Source: a virus. Taken from it: DNA of 52,050 nt. Under the pieces are notes generated by a model that saw nothing but the letters and a program-made list of their open reading frames with translations, was not told where the DNA came from and did not search any database. Where the stretch lies: IMG/VR virus record IMGVR_UViG_3300031749_000006, positions 1 through 52,050 of that record. One strand, 5' to 3'. The position numbers and the translations under genes were made by a program. Positions 45,768 through 52,050 of the stretch are shown here, one piece after another. Every line of letters starts with the position of its first letter. The first letter of the stretch is position 1.

Positions 45768-47972
45768 TTAGGCCGCCGTCGTTTGCATCGGCATCGTAGC
45801 CAACCACTCGCGCAGCTTCGACCACCGCCGCCGGCCCGATACATTGCGCACCGCGATCGCCACCGCCTTCCGGCTGCCGACCAGGACGACCAGCCGCTTC
45901 CCGCGGGTGATGCCGGTATAGAGCAGGTTCCGTTGGAGCATGGCGTAGTGCTGCGTCAGGACCGGGATCACCACGGCGGGATATTCCGATCCCTGCGCCT
46001 TGTGGATCGTCGCCGCATAGGCCGGCACCAGCGCATCCAGATCGCCAAGGCCATAGGTCACATCACGCCCGTCGAACCGCACGGTGATCTCGGCTTCCTC
46101 CGTGTCGATCGCCGCGATGAAGCCGATATCGCCGTTGTAGACCTCGCGGTCGTAGTCGTTCTCGATCTGCATGACCTTGTCGCCGGGCGCAAAGGTCCAG
46201 CCGAATTTCTCGACCTTTGGCGTCGCCTCGCCATTCAGCGCGGCCTGGAGGTCGATGTTGAGCGAGCGGGCGCCGACGCCGCCGCGCGCCATCGGGCAGA
46301 GCACCTGGATGTCGCGCACCGGATCGAGCCCGAACCGGCGGGGGATGCGGGTCTTCACCAGATCGATGATGCGCGCGACGGCCGTCTCCGGGTCGTCGGC
46401 CTGGACGAAGTGGAAATCGCTCCCGGCCTCGGCGCGGGTCAGGTCCGGCATCTCGCCGCGATTGATCCGGTGGGCGCTGGTGATGATCCGGCTGGAGGCC
46501 GCCTGGCGGAAGATCTCGGTCAGCCGCACCACCGGCACCGCGCTCGAGCCGATCAGGTCCGCCAGCACTTGGCCGGGCCCGACCGACGGGAGCTGGTTCA
46601 CGTCGCCCACCACCAGCAGGGCGGCCGCCGCCGGGATCGCCCGGGTCAGCGCGTACATCAGCGGCACGTCGACCATGGAAGCCTCGTCGATGACCAGCAG
46701 GTCGCAGTCCAAGGGGTGATCCGGTCCGCGCCGGAACCCGCCGGTGCGCGGGTCGACCTCCAGCAGGCGATGGATCGTCCGGGCCTCGAACCCGCTCGCC
46801 TCGCTCATCCGCTTCGCCGCCCGCCCGGTGGGGGCCGCGAGCAGGATGCGCACGCCCTTGGCGGCGAGGATGGCGAGGATCGCCCGCATGATCGTGGTCT
46901 TGCCAACGCCCGGACCACCGGTAATCACCAGCAGCTTCGAGGCAAGGGCAAGGGTGACCGCCTGACGCTGGCTCTCGGCGAGCGTCATGCTGATCCGCCG
47001 CTCGACCCAGGGAACGGCTTTTTCCCCGTCGATCGCCGGCCAGGGCAGCGCGCCGGCCGCGACCGCCCGCAGCCGTTCGGCGATGCCGCGCTCGGCGTGC
47101 CAGAGGCCGGCGAGGAAGACGCAGTCCGCCTCGCCGACGCGATCGGCGATGACCGCGCCGTCGGCCAGTTCGAGATCGAGCGCGGTGCGGATCAGCGCCT
47201 CCGGCACCTCCAGCAGGCGCTCCGCGAGCGGGATCAGTTCCGCGACCGGCAGCCCGCAATGGCCCTCGTCCATCGCCTCGGACAGCGCGTAGCCGATGCC
47301 GGCGCGGACGCGGATCATCGCGGTCTTCTCGATGCCGAGCCTGCCGGCGATGGCGTCCGCCGTCTTGAAGCCGATGCCGCGGATGTCGCGCGCGAGCCGG
47401 TACGGGTTCTCGCTCATCACCCGGATGGCCTCGGCTCCATAGGTCTTGAAGATGCGCACCGCGCGCGCGGTGCCGACGCCGTGGCTGTGCAGAAACACCA
47501 TGATCTCGCGGATCAGCTTCTGCTCGGCCCAGGCGTCGACGATGCGCTTCGCCCGGACCTCGCCGATCCCGCCCACCTCGCGCAGCCGCTGTGGCGCACC
47601 TTCGATGATGTCGAACACCGCCTCGCCGAAGCCGCGCACCAGCTTCTTCGCATAGACCGGGCCGATGCCGCGGATCATGCCGGAGGCGAGATAGCGCTCG
47701 ATCCCCTCGGCCGTGGTGGGCGCCGAGGACTTCAGGAAGCGCGCCTTGAACTGCTGGCCGTGGGTGCGGTCGTTCACCCATTCGCCGGTGGCGGTGATCC
47801 ACTCGCCGGCGGCGATGGCGGCGGCGTGGCCGACAACGGTGACGAGGTCGCGGTGCCCGCGCGCCTTCACCCGCAGCACGGCGAAGCCGCTCTCGGCATT
47901 GTAGAACGTCACCCGCTCGACGATGCCGGCGAGCACTTCGCCAGCGGGCCAGGGCGCTTGGTGCTCGGTCAT
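45768..47972 (-). CDS. recD2: RecD2-like superfamily 1 DNA helicase
   Basis: 734 residues. An N-terminal OB-like region (GIVERVTFYNAESGFAVLRV) precedes helix-hairpin-helix repeats (GIGPVYAKKLVRGF, GGIGEVRAKRIVDAW, DIRGIGFKTADAIAGRLGIE). Walker A is GGPGVGKTT (352-360) and Walker B LLVIDEAS (425-432). SF1 motifs follow (VGDVNQLPSVGPGQVL, LTEIFRQA) and a C-terminal TIHKAQGSEYPAVVIPV and LYTGITRGKRLVVLVGS. RecD2 is a 5'-3' helicase without RecBC. In islands it may act in transfer or repair. It starts 12 bp after the SRAP gene. Confidence 0.95.
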   Translation of the reverse strand: MTEHQAPWPAGEVLAGIVERVTFYNAESGFAVLRVKARGHRDLVTVVGHAAAIAAGEWITATGEWVNDRTHGQQFKARFLKSSAPTTAEGIERYLASGMIRGIGPVYAKKLVRGFGEAVFDIIEGAPQRLREVGGIGEVRAKRIVDAWAEQKLIREIMVFLHSHGVGTARAVRIFKTYGAEAIRVMSENPYRLARDIRGIGFKTADAIAGRLGIEKTAMIRVRAGIGYALSEAMDEGHCGLPVAELIPLAERLLEVPEALIRTALDLELADGAVIADRVGEADCVFLAGLWHAERGIAERLRAVAAGALPWPAIDGEKAVPWVERRISMTLAESQRQAVTLALASKLLVITGGPGVGKTTIMRAILAILAAKGVRILLAAPTGRAAKRMSEASGFEARTIHRLLEVDPRTGGFRRGPDHPLDCDLLVIDEASMVDVPLMYALTRAIPAAAALLVVGDVNQLPSVGPGQVLADLIGSSAVPVVRLTEIFRQAASSRIITSAHRINRGEMPDLTRAEAGSDFHFVQADDPETAVARIIDLVKTRIPRRFGLDPVRDIQVLCPMARGGVGARSLNIDLQAALNGEATPKVEKFGWTFAPGDKVMQIENDYDREVYNGDIGFIAAIDTEEAEITVRFDGRDVTYGLGDLDALVPAYAATIHKAQGSEYPAVVIPVLTQHYAMLQRNLLYTGITRGKRLVVLVGSRKAVAIAVRNVSGRRRWSKLREWLATMPMQTTAA

Positions 47973-47984
47973 CCCCCGGTTCCG

Positions 47985-48659
47985 TCAGGCGGCCGGAAGC
48001 GGGGCAAGCAGGTCGGCGGCGTTGTTGGCTGGCCGGTTGACCCGTGTGCTCACCGGCCAGACAAGCAGCGTGTCCTCGGCCGCCGGGTGCAGCAGCGATG
48101 CGGCGTCGCCCTCGGTCTCGCCGAGCCATAGCGGCCAGTCGGGCGGCTCGACGATCACCGGCATCCGGTCATGGATGGGCGCCATGGTCGCGTTGGCGGC
48201 GGTGACGATGATGGCGAAGCTGCGCAGCACTTCGCCCTCGGGACTGCGCCAGCCTTCCCAGACGCCTGCAAAGGCCAGCGTCTCGCCGTCACGCCGGGCA
48301 ATCGCGTAGGGTTGCTTGGGTCCGTTCTCGCTGCGCTGCCATTCGTAGAACGCCTGCGCCGGGATCAGCGCCCGGCGGCAGGCGAAGGCGTCGCGGAACA
48401 TCGGCGAGGTCGCCACCGTCTCCGCTCGCGCGTTGATCGGCCGCCGCGCCGCCCGCAGATCCTTGGTCCAGTGCGGCACCAGGCCCCAGGTCAGCAGGTC
48501 GAGATACCGCTCGCCGGTTTCCGGGTGCCGCCGCACCACCATCGCCTGCTGACTCGGCGCGACGTTCCAGGACGGGGCGACGTTGGGGCGCGCGCCGGCG
48601 GTCCGAAACAGCCGGGCGATGGCCTCAGACGGCAGGAAGCTGGCGTAGCGTCCGCACAT
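47985..48659 (-). CDS. SRAP-domain protein (YedK/HMCES family)
   Basis: 224 residues. Cys2 (MCGRYASFLPSEAIARLF) is the residue that crosslinks abasic sites in ssDNA after Met removal. Asn and Glu active-site motifs follow (NVAPSWNVAPSQQAMVVRRH, PINARAETVATSPMFRDAFA, CLIPAQAFYEWQ-like RRALIPAQAFYEW) and the C-terminal IHDRMPVIVEP with the conserved His. It shields AP sites, fitting the helicase and ArdC as ssDNA-handling genes. Full length. Confidence 0.94.
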   Translation of the reverse strand: MCGRYASFLPSEAIARLFRTAGARPNVAPSWNVAPSQQAMVVRRHPETGERYLDLLTWGLVPHWTKDLRAARRPINARAETVATSPMFRDAFACRRALIPAQAFYEWQRSENGPKQPYAIARRDGETLAFAGVWEGWRSPEGEVLRSFAIIVTAANATMAPIHDRMPVIVEPPDWPLWLGETEGDAASLLHPAAEDTLLVWPVSTRVNRPANNAADLLAPLPAA

Positions 48660-48669
48660 CTGCGCGCGA

Positions 48670-49320
48670 TCAGTGAAGCACCGGCCGGCGCGCCGGCAGT
48701 GCCGCCAGCATCTGCCTGCGTGCGCGGGTGCAGGACAGTACGGCTTCGTGCATCTCGTGCTCGGCGATGCGGGTCAGTTCCCGGAAATGACCGAGCGTGA
48801 CAACGATATCGTCAGAAACAGCCGGCTTGGTCGGGTCCTCCGCCAAGACCTGCGACGCTTCCAGCATCGCACGTATCTCCGCCAGGGTGCCGAGCGCCTT
48901 GTGTGCCCGTTCCGACAGGTCGAGGCTTTCCTTGTCGCCGAAAAGGCCTTCGACAAATCCCTCCAGCTCCTCGCGCCGCAGTCGGGCGAGCATTGCCATG
49001 CCTGCGCGCGTGGTGGGAACCTCCATGCGCGTCAGCCGGAACGGCGCCGAGCGTTCCTGATGGCGGGTGAGCCGGTTCCACAGGCCCATTACCAGCGCGC
49101 CGAGGAGCTCGTTGACGTCGTCGATATTGTCAAAAGGCGGCAATTCACCGCCCCATAGCGCCTTGACGTTCTCAATCGGCGAATCCCCAAGGCTAGGAGA
49201 GGCGATGTTGCCGAGGAAGCGCGTGCGCACGGCGTGGAACGGCACCGGGCAGTGGTAGCGATCGAGCAAGGCGCGCACCTCATCATCGCTTGCGGTCGGC
49301 GGTGTCGTGCGCTTGGCCAT
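48670..49320 (-). CDS. Conserved hypothetical island protein, 216 aa
   Basis: Helical protein: ASDDEVRALLDRYHCPVPFH, then SPSLGDSPIENVKALWGGEL, FDNIDDVNELLGALVMGLWN, LARLRREELEGFVEGLFGDK and a basic end ARRQMLAALPARRP. The middle resembles UPF0149/YecA-type small helical domains only weakly, and no SEC-C motif follows. 10 bp from SRAP and 4 bp from the DUF6880 gene, so one operon. Function unknown. Confidence 0.65.
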   Translation of the reverse strand: MAKRTTPPTASDDEVRALLDRYHCPVPFHAVRTRFLGNIASPSLGDSPIENVKALWGGELPPFDNIDDVNELLGALVMGLWNRLTRHQERSAPFRLTRMEVPTTRAGMAMLARLRREELEGFVEGLFGDKESLDLSERAHKALGTLAEIRAMLEASQVLAEDPTKPAVSDDIVVTLGHFRELTRIAEHEMHEAVLSCTRARRQMLAALPARRPVLH

Positions 49321-49324
49321 CGGC

Positions 49325-50728
49325 TTAACGTCCCTTTGGTTCGATCAACCCCCAGAACCCGTATTTCCGTCCATGCGCCTTCTGTAGCCGCGCGACGAAG
49401 GCTGCATGACTCTCGATCGATCCCGGCACCGGCAAGTGTGGCGCGAGACGCGCAGAGGATAGCAGATCGCGCGCGGCGTATTGGTACTGCTTCGATGAGC
49501 CGCGTTCGAGCACGCTCTCGATCAGGCGACGGTAGAGCAGACTGGCCGCTTCCGGGAACTTCTCTTCGAGGGCTTCCGCGGCCGGCCGCAGCACCTCATA
49601 GAGGCGACCGTCGAGCGCGGTCAGCCGCTCGCGCACCAGGCGGTCGGCGCGATCGAGCGCCCGCCATTCGATGAAAAACGCCAACCCCCGCGCGGCCTGC
49701 TTGTGCGCGGCGGCGACTCCGAGCGCCTTCTGTTCCGCCTCGAAATCCTCGAAATCCGGCAGGCGCTTCAGATAGGCCCGCAGATGGTCGGCGCTCAGGA
49801 AACGCTCGAAATGCCGCCAGCGGACCGCTTGCGCCTCGTCCTTGCGCCCGAGCGCCTCCAGCGCGGCGATCCGCAGATCGGTGTCGGCGCCATCATCGTC
49901 CTCGTCCTCGATGCGCCGGCGCGGCTTATCGAGCCAGTCCAGCGCCTCGGCCGGCCGGTTCGACGCAATCAGGCGCTCGGCGACATCCAGCGCATGCGTG
50001 CTCTCAATCTCGCCGGCGCGGATGGCGGCGATGAAGGCGTCGGCGTCGCGCTCAAGATCGGCGAGCAGCGCCAGTCGAAAGGCGAGATGGCGACGCTTCG
50101 CATCCGCGCGCCAGTCCTGCGGGCCGGAGGATTTTGGCGCTGCTTTCAGTGCGGCCTCGGTCGCGCGACGAATCTCGGCGCGTCCGCCCGCGGCCAGTGC
50201 CTCGGACATATGCCGAATCAGCGCGTCGGTCGCCCCGAAGCCGTCCCGCTCGCAGTATGCGAGCACCCGGCGAGCCAGCGCCTTCGTATCACCCCGAGGC
50301 TGCGTGGCCGAGAGCCGGCCGAGATCTTCCATCGCGGCGCCGAACACGTCTTCCACCTCGCCGATGCCGTCGCCGACGCGCTCCATCACCGCGTCCGCAA
50401 TGCCGATGAAATCCCACAGCAGTTCGATCGCCCGGGCGGCGTCCTGCTTGGCGAGCCGAGTCGCGATCGTCACCCGCAGATGGTCGAGTTCGTGCACCAG
50501 CGGCTTGCGCTTCTCCCAATCGACGAAGGAGCGGGAGCGGCCGATGGTTTTGATCCGTTTGTCGATCTCGGCGGCGAGCTTGCCCGGTCCCTCGGTGCCG
50601 GCGAGCAGCATGCCGAGCTTCTTGCGCAAGACCGGATCGGTCGCGGCGTGCGCCACCAGCACCTCGGCCAACGCCTCGGCGCCGAGGGCGGCCAGGGCTT
50701 CGGGTGTGACGGTTTTCGCGCGGGCCAT
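49325..50728 (-). CDS. DUF6880 family protein, 467 aa
   Basis: Start at MARAKTVTPEALAALGAEAL (50728); the longer frame upstream is a shadow of vapC. It has RIKTIGRSRSFVDWEKRKPL, then VDELDHLRVTIATRL-type HELDHLRVTIATRL, and a series of TPR-like helical repeats (LDVAERLIASNRPAEALDWL, AALEALGRKDEAQAVRW). The C-terminal part contains CYQYAARDL-type QYQYAARDLLSSARLAPHLP. DUF6880 proteins occur on proteobacterial islands; activity unknown. The TPR-like repeats suggest protein binding. Confidence 0.8.
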   Translation of the reverse strand: MARAKTVTPEALAALGAEALAEVLVAHAATDPVLRKKLGMLLAGTEGPGKLAAEIDKRIKTIGRSRSFVDWEKRKPLVHELDHLRVTIATRLAKQDAARAIELLWDFIGIADAVMERVGDGIGEVEDVFGAAMEDLGRLSATQPRGDTKALARRVLAYCERDGFGATDALIRHMSEALAAGGRAEIRRATEAALKAAPKSSGPQDWRADAKRRHLAFRLALLADLERDADAFIAAIRAGEIESTHALDVAERLIASNRPAEALDWLDKPRRRIEDEDDDGADTDLRIAALEALGRKDEAQAVRWRHFERFLSADHLRAYLKRLPDFEDFEAEQKALGVAAAHKQAARGLAFFIEWRALDRADRLVRERLTALDGRLYEVLRPAAEALEEKFPEAASLLYRRLIESVLERGSSKQYQYAARDLLSSARLAPHLPVPGSIESHAAFVARLQKAHGRKYGFWGLIEPKGR

Positions 50729-50736
50729 CGAGCGTT

Positions 50737-51144
50737 CTATCCGCCGTGCAGGGCGGCAACGACATCTGTCTGCCGGAACCGCTCGTCCCTGAACAGCAGG
50801 GGCAGGCCGACGGCTTGGGCCAGGGCGTAGGCAAAGCAGTCGCCCAGGGTCAGTGCGGCAGGCTCCCGGCCCGTGCCGAACCGGTTGAACGAATCGGCGG
50901 CGAGGTCCGCCTGCCACGGTGTGACCGCGGCGGTCTCGAAGTCGCCCTCGCGCAGCAGCCGTTCCAGGATCGTCCGACCGGGCGCACCTTTACGGCTCTC
51001 GATGGCGCAGGCGACCTCCGCCCGGGTCACCGCCGAGATCAGGCGAACTCGCGCGTCGGCGAGGGCAGCATCGAAGCGGGCGGCATCCGGTGCCCGAAGC
51101 AGGATGGCGATCAGCGCCGAGCTATCGACCACCATCAGCGCCAC
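50737..51144 (-). CDS. vapC: VapC-type PIN-domain toxin
   Basis: 135 residues. The PIN acidic residues are all visible: Asp7 ([12 protein letters not shown]), Glu43 ([12 protein letters not shown]), Asp102 ([11 protein letters not shown]) and Asp120 (LLFRDERF). VapC toxins cut RNA, often tRNA, and are blocked by VapB. It overlaps the vapB stop by about 10 nt. Start at MALMVVD; MVVD is an alternative. Confidence 0.92.
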   Translation of the reverse strand: MALMVVDSSALIAILLRAPDAARFDAALADARVRLISAVTRAEVACAIESRKGAPGRTILERLLREGDFETAAVTPWQADLAADSFNRFGTGREPAALTLGDCFAYALAQAVGLPLLFRDERFRQTDVVAALHGG

Positions 51145-51392
51145 ATCCCGGCTGCATCACGCCCAGGCCGAGCATCCGTCTCAGGTGCGGCCACGTCAGG
51201 CAGCGCGGCGCACTGCTCGCCGATCTCGCGTATCCGGCCAGCGAGGCCGCCCGGATGGCCCCGGCGGATCCGCTCGCGGTCCAGCCGCTCGGCCAGCGCC
51301 CTGCGGATCGCCTCCGTAAGCGTTTCCCCGGTCAGCGCCGCCAGCGCCCGGGCGAGGCGGTCGGTCTCAGGGTCCTTCAGACTCAGGGCCAT
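51135..51392 (-). CDS. vapB: VapB-type antitoxin (PSK/ribbon family)
   Basis: 85 residues. [20 protein letters not shown] followed by [20 protein letters not shown] is the standard N-terminus of the Rv0623/PSK-like VapB antitoxins. The C-terminal tail (toxin-wrapping) reads [20 protein letters not shown]. First gene of the pair, as usual; it should bind its own promoter, where a CTATAG repeat lies. Confidence 0.9.
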   Translation of the reverse strand: MALSLKDPETDRLARALAALTGETLTEAIRRALAERLDRERIRRGHPGGLAGRIREIGEQCAALPDVAAPETDARPGRDAAGMWR

Positions 51393-51407
51393 GTCGCGTT
51401 GTCGGTT

Positions 51408-51430
51408 CTATAGTTTCTGTGAATCTATAG
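51408..51430. promoter_or_regulatory. Candidate VapB operator
   Basis: Two CTATAG palindromes (51408-51413 and 51425-51430), 17 bp apart, 16 bp upstream of the vapB ATG. Paired short palindromes at this distance fit an autoregulatory operator bound by a VapBC complex. The element is also AT-rich in otherwise GC-rich DNA. Confidence 0.5.
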
Positions 51431-51625
51431 ATCGCCACATCAGGCGCGTCGAGCCACCGGAAGCCGCCATATCCGGGACTATGGACCGCCGAGAACGCGA
51501 TCGCCTAACCGGGGACGCGCCATCGAACGCTCAGATTCAGCTTGGAAAAGGCGTCCTCAGGGCTTCTCTAAGCAAAAGCGGCCTCGCACGGCCGCTTCGA
51601 AGTTCTTGATTTACCTGAGAAAATC
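51431..51625. other. Noncoding boundary segment of the island
   Basis: No supported gene between the vapB operator and the tRNA fragment. ORFs here are short and lack good starts. The sequence GGCCTCGCACGGCC holds a short hairpin, but nothing recognisable as an integrase gene or terminator is present. Confidence 0.4.
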
Positions 51626-51681
51626 TGGAGCGGGCGAAGGGATTCGAACCCTCGACCCCAACCTTGGCAAGGTTGTGCTCC
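51626..51681 (-). tRNA. 3' fragment of tRNA-Gly(GCC), probable attachment site
   Basis: The minus strand reads GAGCACAACCTTGCCAAGG, then TTGGGGTCGAGGGTTCGAAT and CCCTTCGCCCGCTCCA: the anticodon arm with GCC, variable loop, T-arm, acceptor 3' strand and CCA. The acceptor 5' strand and most of the D-arm are absent (replaced by unrelated CTCGGG). It cannot fold as a full tRNA. Tyrosine integrases commonly use the tRNA 3' half as att site, so this is most likely the att copy at the island end, with the intact gene elsewhere. Confidence 0.8.
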
Positions 51682-51728
51682 CCGAGATTTTTGGAGCGAA
51701 ACAGAATGGTCCCATTTTGACGCAAACA

Positions 51729-51920
51729 GGTCTCATTATCTCGGAAGCGCGCGAGAGAATTTAACCTTTGGTTCCCCGATTCTAAGCTTTGGGAGCTCTC
51801 GTACTAACCTATGGTTCCATCCAGACCATGCCGAAGAACGCCGCCACGGGGCACGGATTCTCGTTTAACGTAAAACATTCTTATTATTTTGTGGACGATT
51901 CTCATTATTTCGGAGAATCC
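51729..51920. repeat. Direct repeats between the tRNA fragment and gyrB
   Basis: TCTCATTATCTCGGAAG begins at about 51732, and TCTCATTATTTCGGAGA at about 51900; they share 14 of 17 bases in the same orientation, about 170 bp apart. Between them is AT-rich noncoding DNA. They may be remnants of an insertion sequence or recombinase sites at the chromosome-island junction. No gene is visible in 51682-51935. Confidence 0.4.
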
Positions 51921-51935
51921 CCACTCCAGCCGCGG

Positions 51936-52050
51936 TCACACGTCGAGATTGGCGACCTTGAGCGCATTGCCGACGATGAATTCCCGGCGCGGTTCGACGA
52001 CATCGCCCATCAGGGTCGAGAAGATCTGGTCGCTGTCCTCGGCGTCGCCA
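51936..52050 (-). CDS. gyrB: DNA gyrase subunit B, C-terminal end (partial)
   Basis: The last 37 codons read [20 protein letters not shown], then [17 protein letters not shown] and TGA at 51936. This is the conserved GyrB C-terminus (compare E. coli [20 protein letters not shown]). The gene continues beyond the right edge. It is a chromosomal housekeeping gene and marks the border of the integrated element. Confidence 0.92.
   Translation of the reverse strand, partial: GDAEDSDQIFSTLMGDVVEPRREFIVGNALKVANLDV

Noticed and set aside
45663-48131. 822-codon plus-strand ORF
   Set aside because: Fully antisense to the RecD2-like helicase, which has clear motifs; Arg/Asp/His-rich composition is typical of a shadow frame in GC-rich DNA.
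51626-51700. Functional tRNA-Gly gene
   Set aside because: The acceptor 5' strand and most of the D-arm are absent, so it cannot fold.
1-52050. CRISPR array
   Set aside because: No run of regularly spaced identical repeats was seen; repeats present are pairs or triplets with other explanations.

Overview
The window is high-GC DNA from an alphaproteobacterium. The evidence is the codon use, a GyrB C-terminus ending VANLDV at the right edge, a tRNA-Gly(GCC) 3' half, and plasmid or island genes typical of that class (long ParB-like protein, ArdC, DUF6878, DUF6915, DUF6880, RecD2-like helicase, SRAP protein). The genus cannot be read from the sequence. Function calls below rest on reading the proteins, not on a database search.

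Three layers are nested. (1) Host chromosome: the 3' end of gyrB at 51936-52050. (2) An integrated island or plasmid-like element, 1-2657 plus 40989 to about 51700. It ends at a tRNA-Gly 3' fragment (51626-51681) that looks like an attachment-site copy. Read right to left it carries VapBC, a DUF6880 protein, an unknown protein, an SRAP protein, a RecD2-like helicase, a two-gene plus-strand cassette, ArdC, a 131-residue protein, a ParB-like protein, a 24-codon ORF, a DUF6878 protein and a broken DUF6915 gene. (3) A complete Mu-like transposable prophage, 2658-40988 (38,331 bp), inserted in the ParB-like gene. It has TG...CA ends and a 5-bp target duplication (CCCGA, read in the parB direction). 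Removing the prophage and one duplication copy restores one in-frame gene of about 706 codons.

The prophage is transcribed mainly on the minus strand and follows Mu gene order. At its left end are a plus-strand repressor and a secreted protein. The early operon then runs Ner, a ParB-domain protein, a 49-residue membrane protein, an HTH protein, a free copy of the transposase DNA-binding domain, transposase A, ATPase B, three small proteins including Gam, GemA and a Mor/C-type activator. Late genes follow: lysis module (GH108 endolysin, membrane proteins, spanin pair), packaging (gp25-gp28), portal, F, G, protease I, decoration protein, major head T, gp36-gp38, sheath, tube, frameshifted tail chaperone, tape measure, N, P, gp45-gp48, and a tail-fibre cassette of nine genes. 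Most neighbours overlap by ATGA, GTGA or TGATG.

Three points stand out. A 16-bp palindrome (CCTAAC-N4-GTTAGG type) lies in front of the endolysin, the protease I gene and gp46. Each copy is exactly 23 nt upstream of a -10-like hexamer, which matches Mu Mor/C activator geometry and predicts nearly leaderless late mRNAs. The tail chaperone carries a textbook -1 slippery site, TTTTTTA. In the island, three consecutive genes (ardC, the 131-residue gene, parB) share an 80-83 nt leader that overlaps the ribosome binding site and can form a conserved 8-bp helix; this is the best candidate here for an undescribed regulatory RNA.
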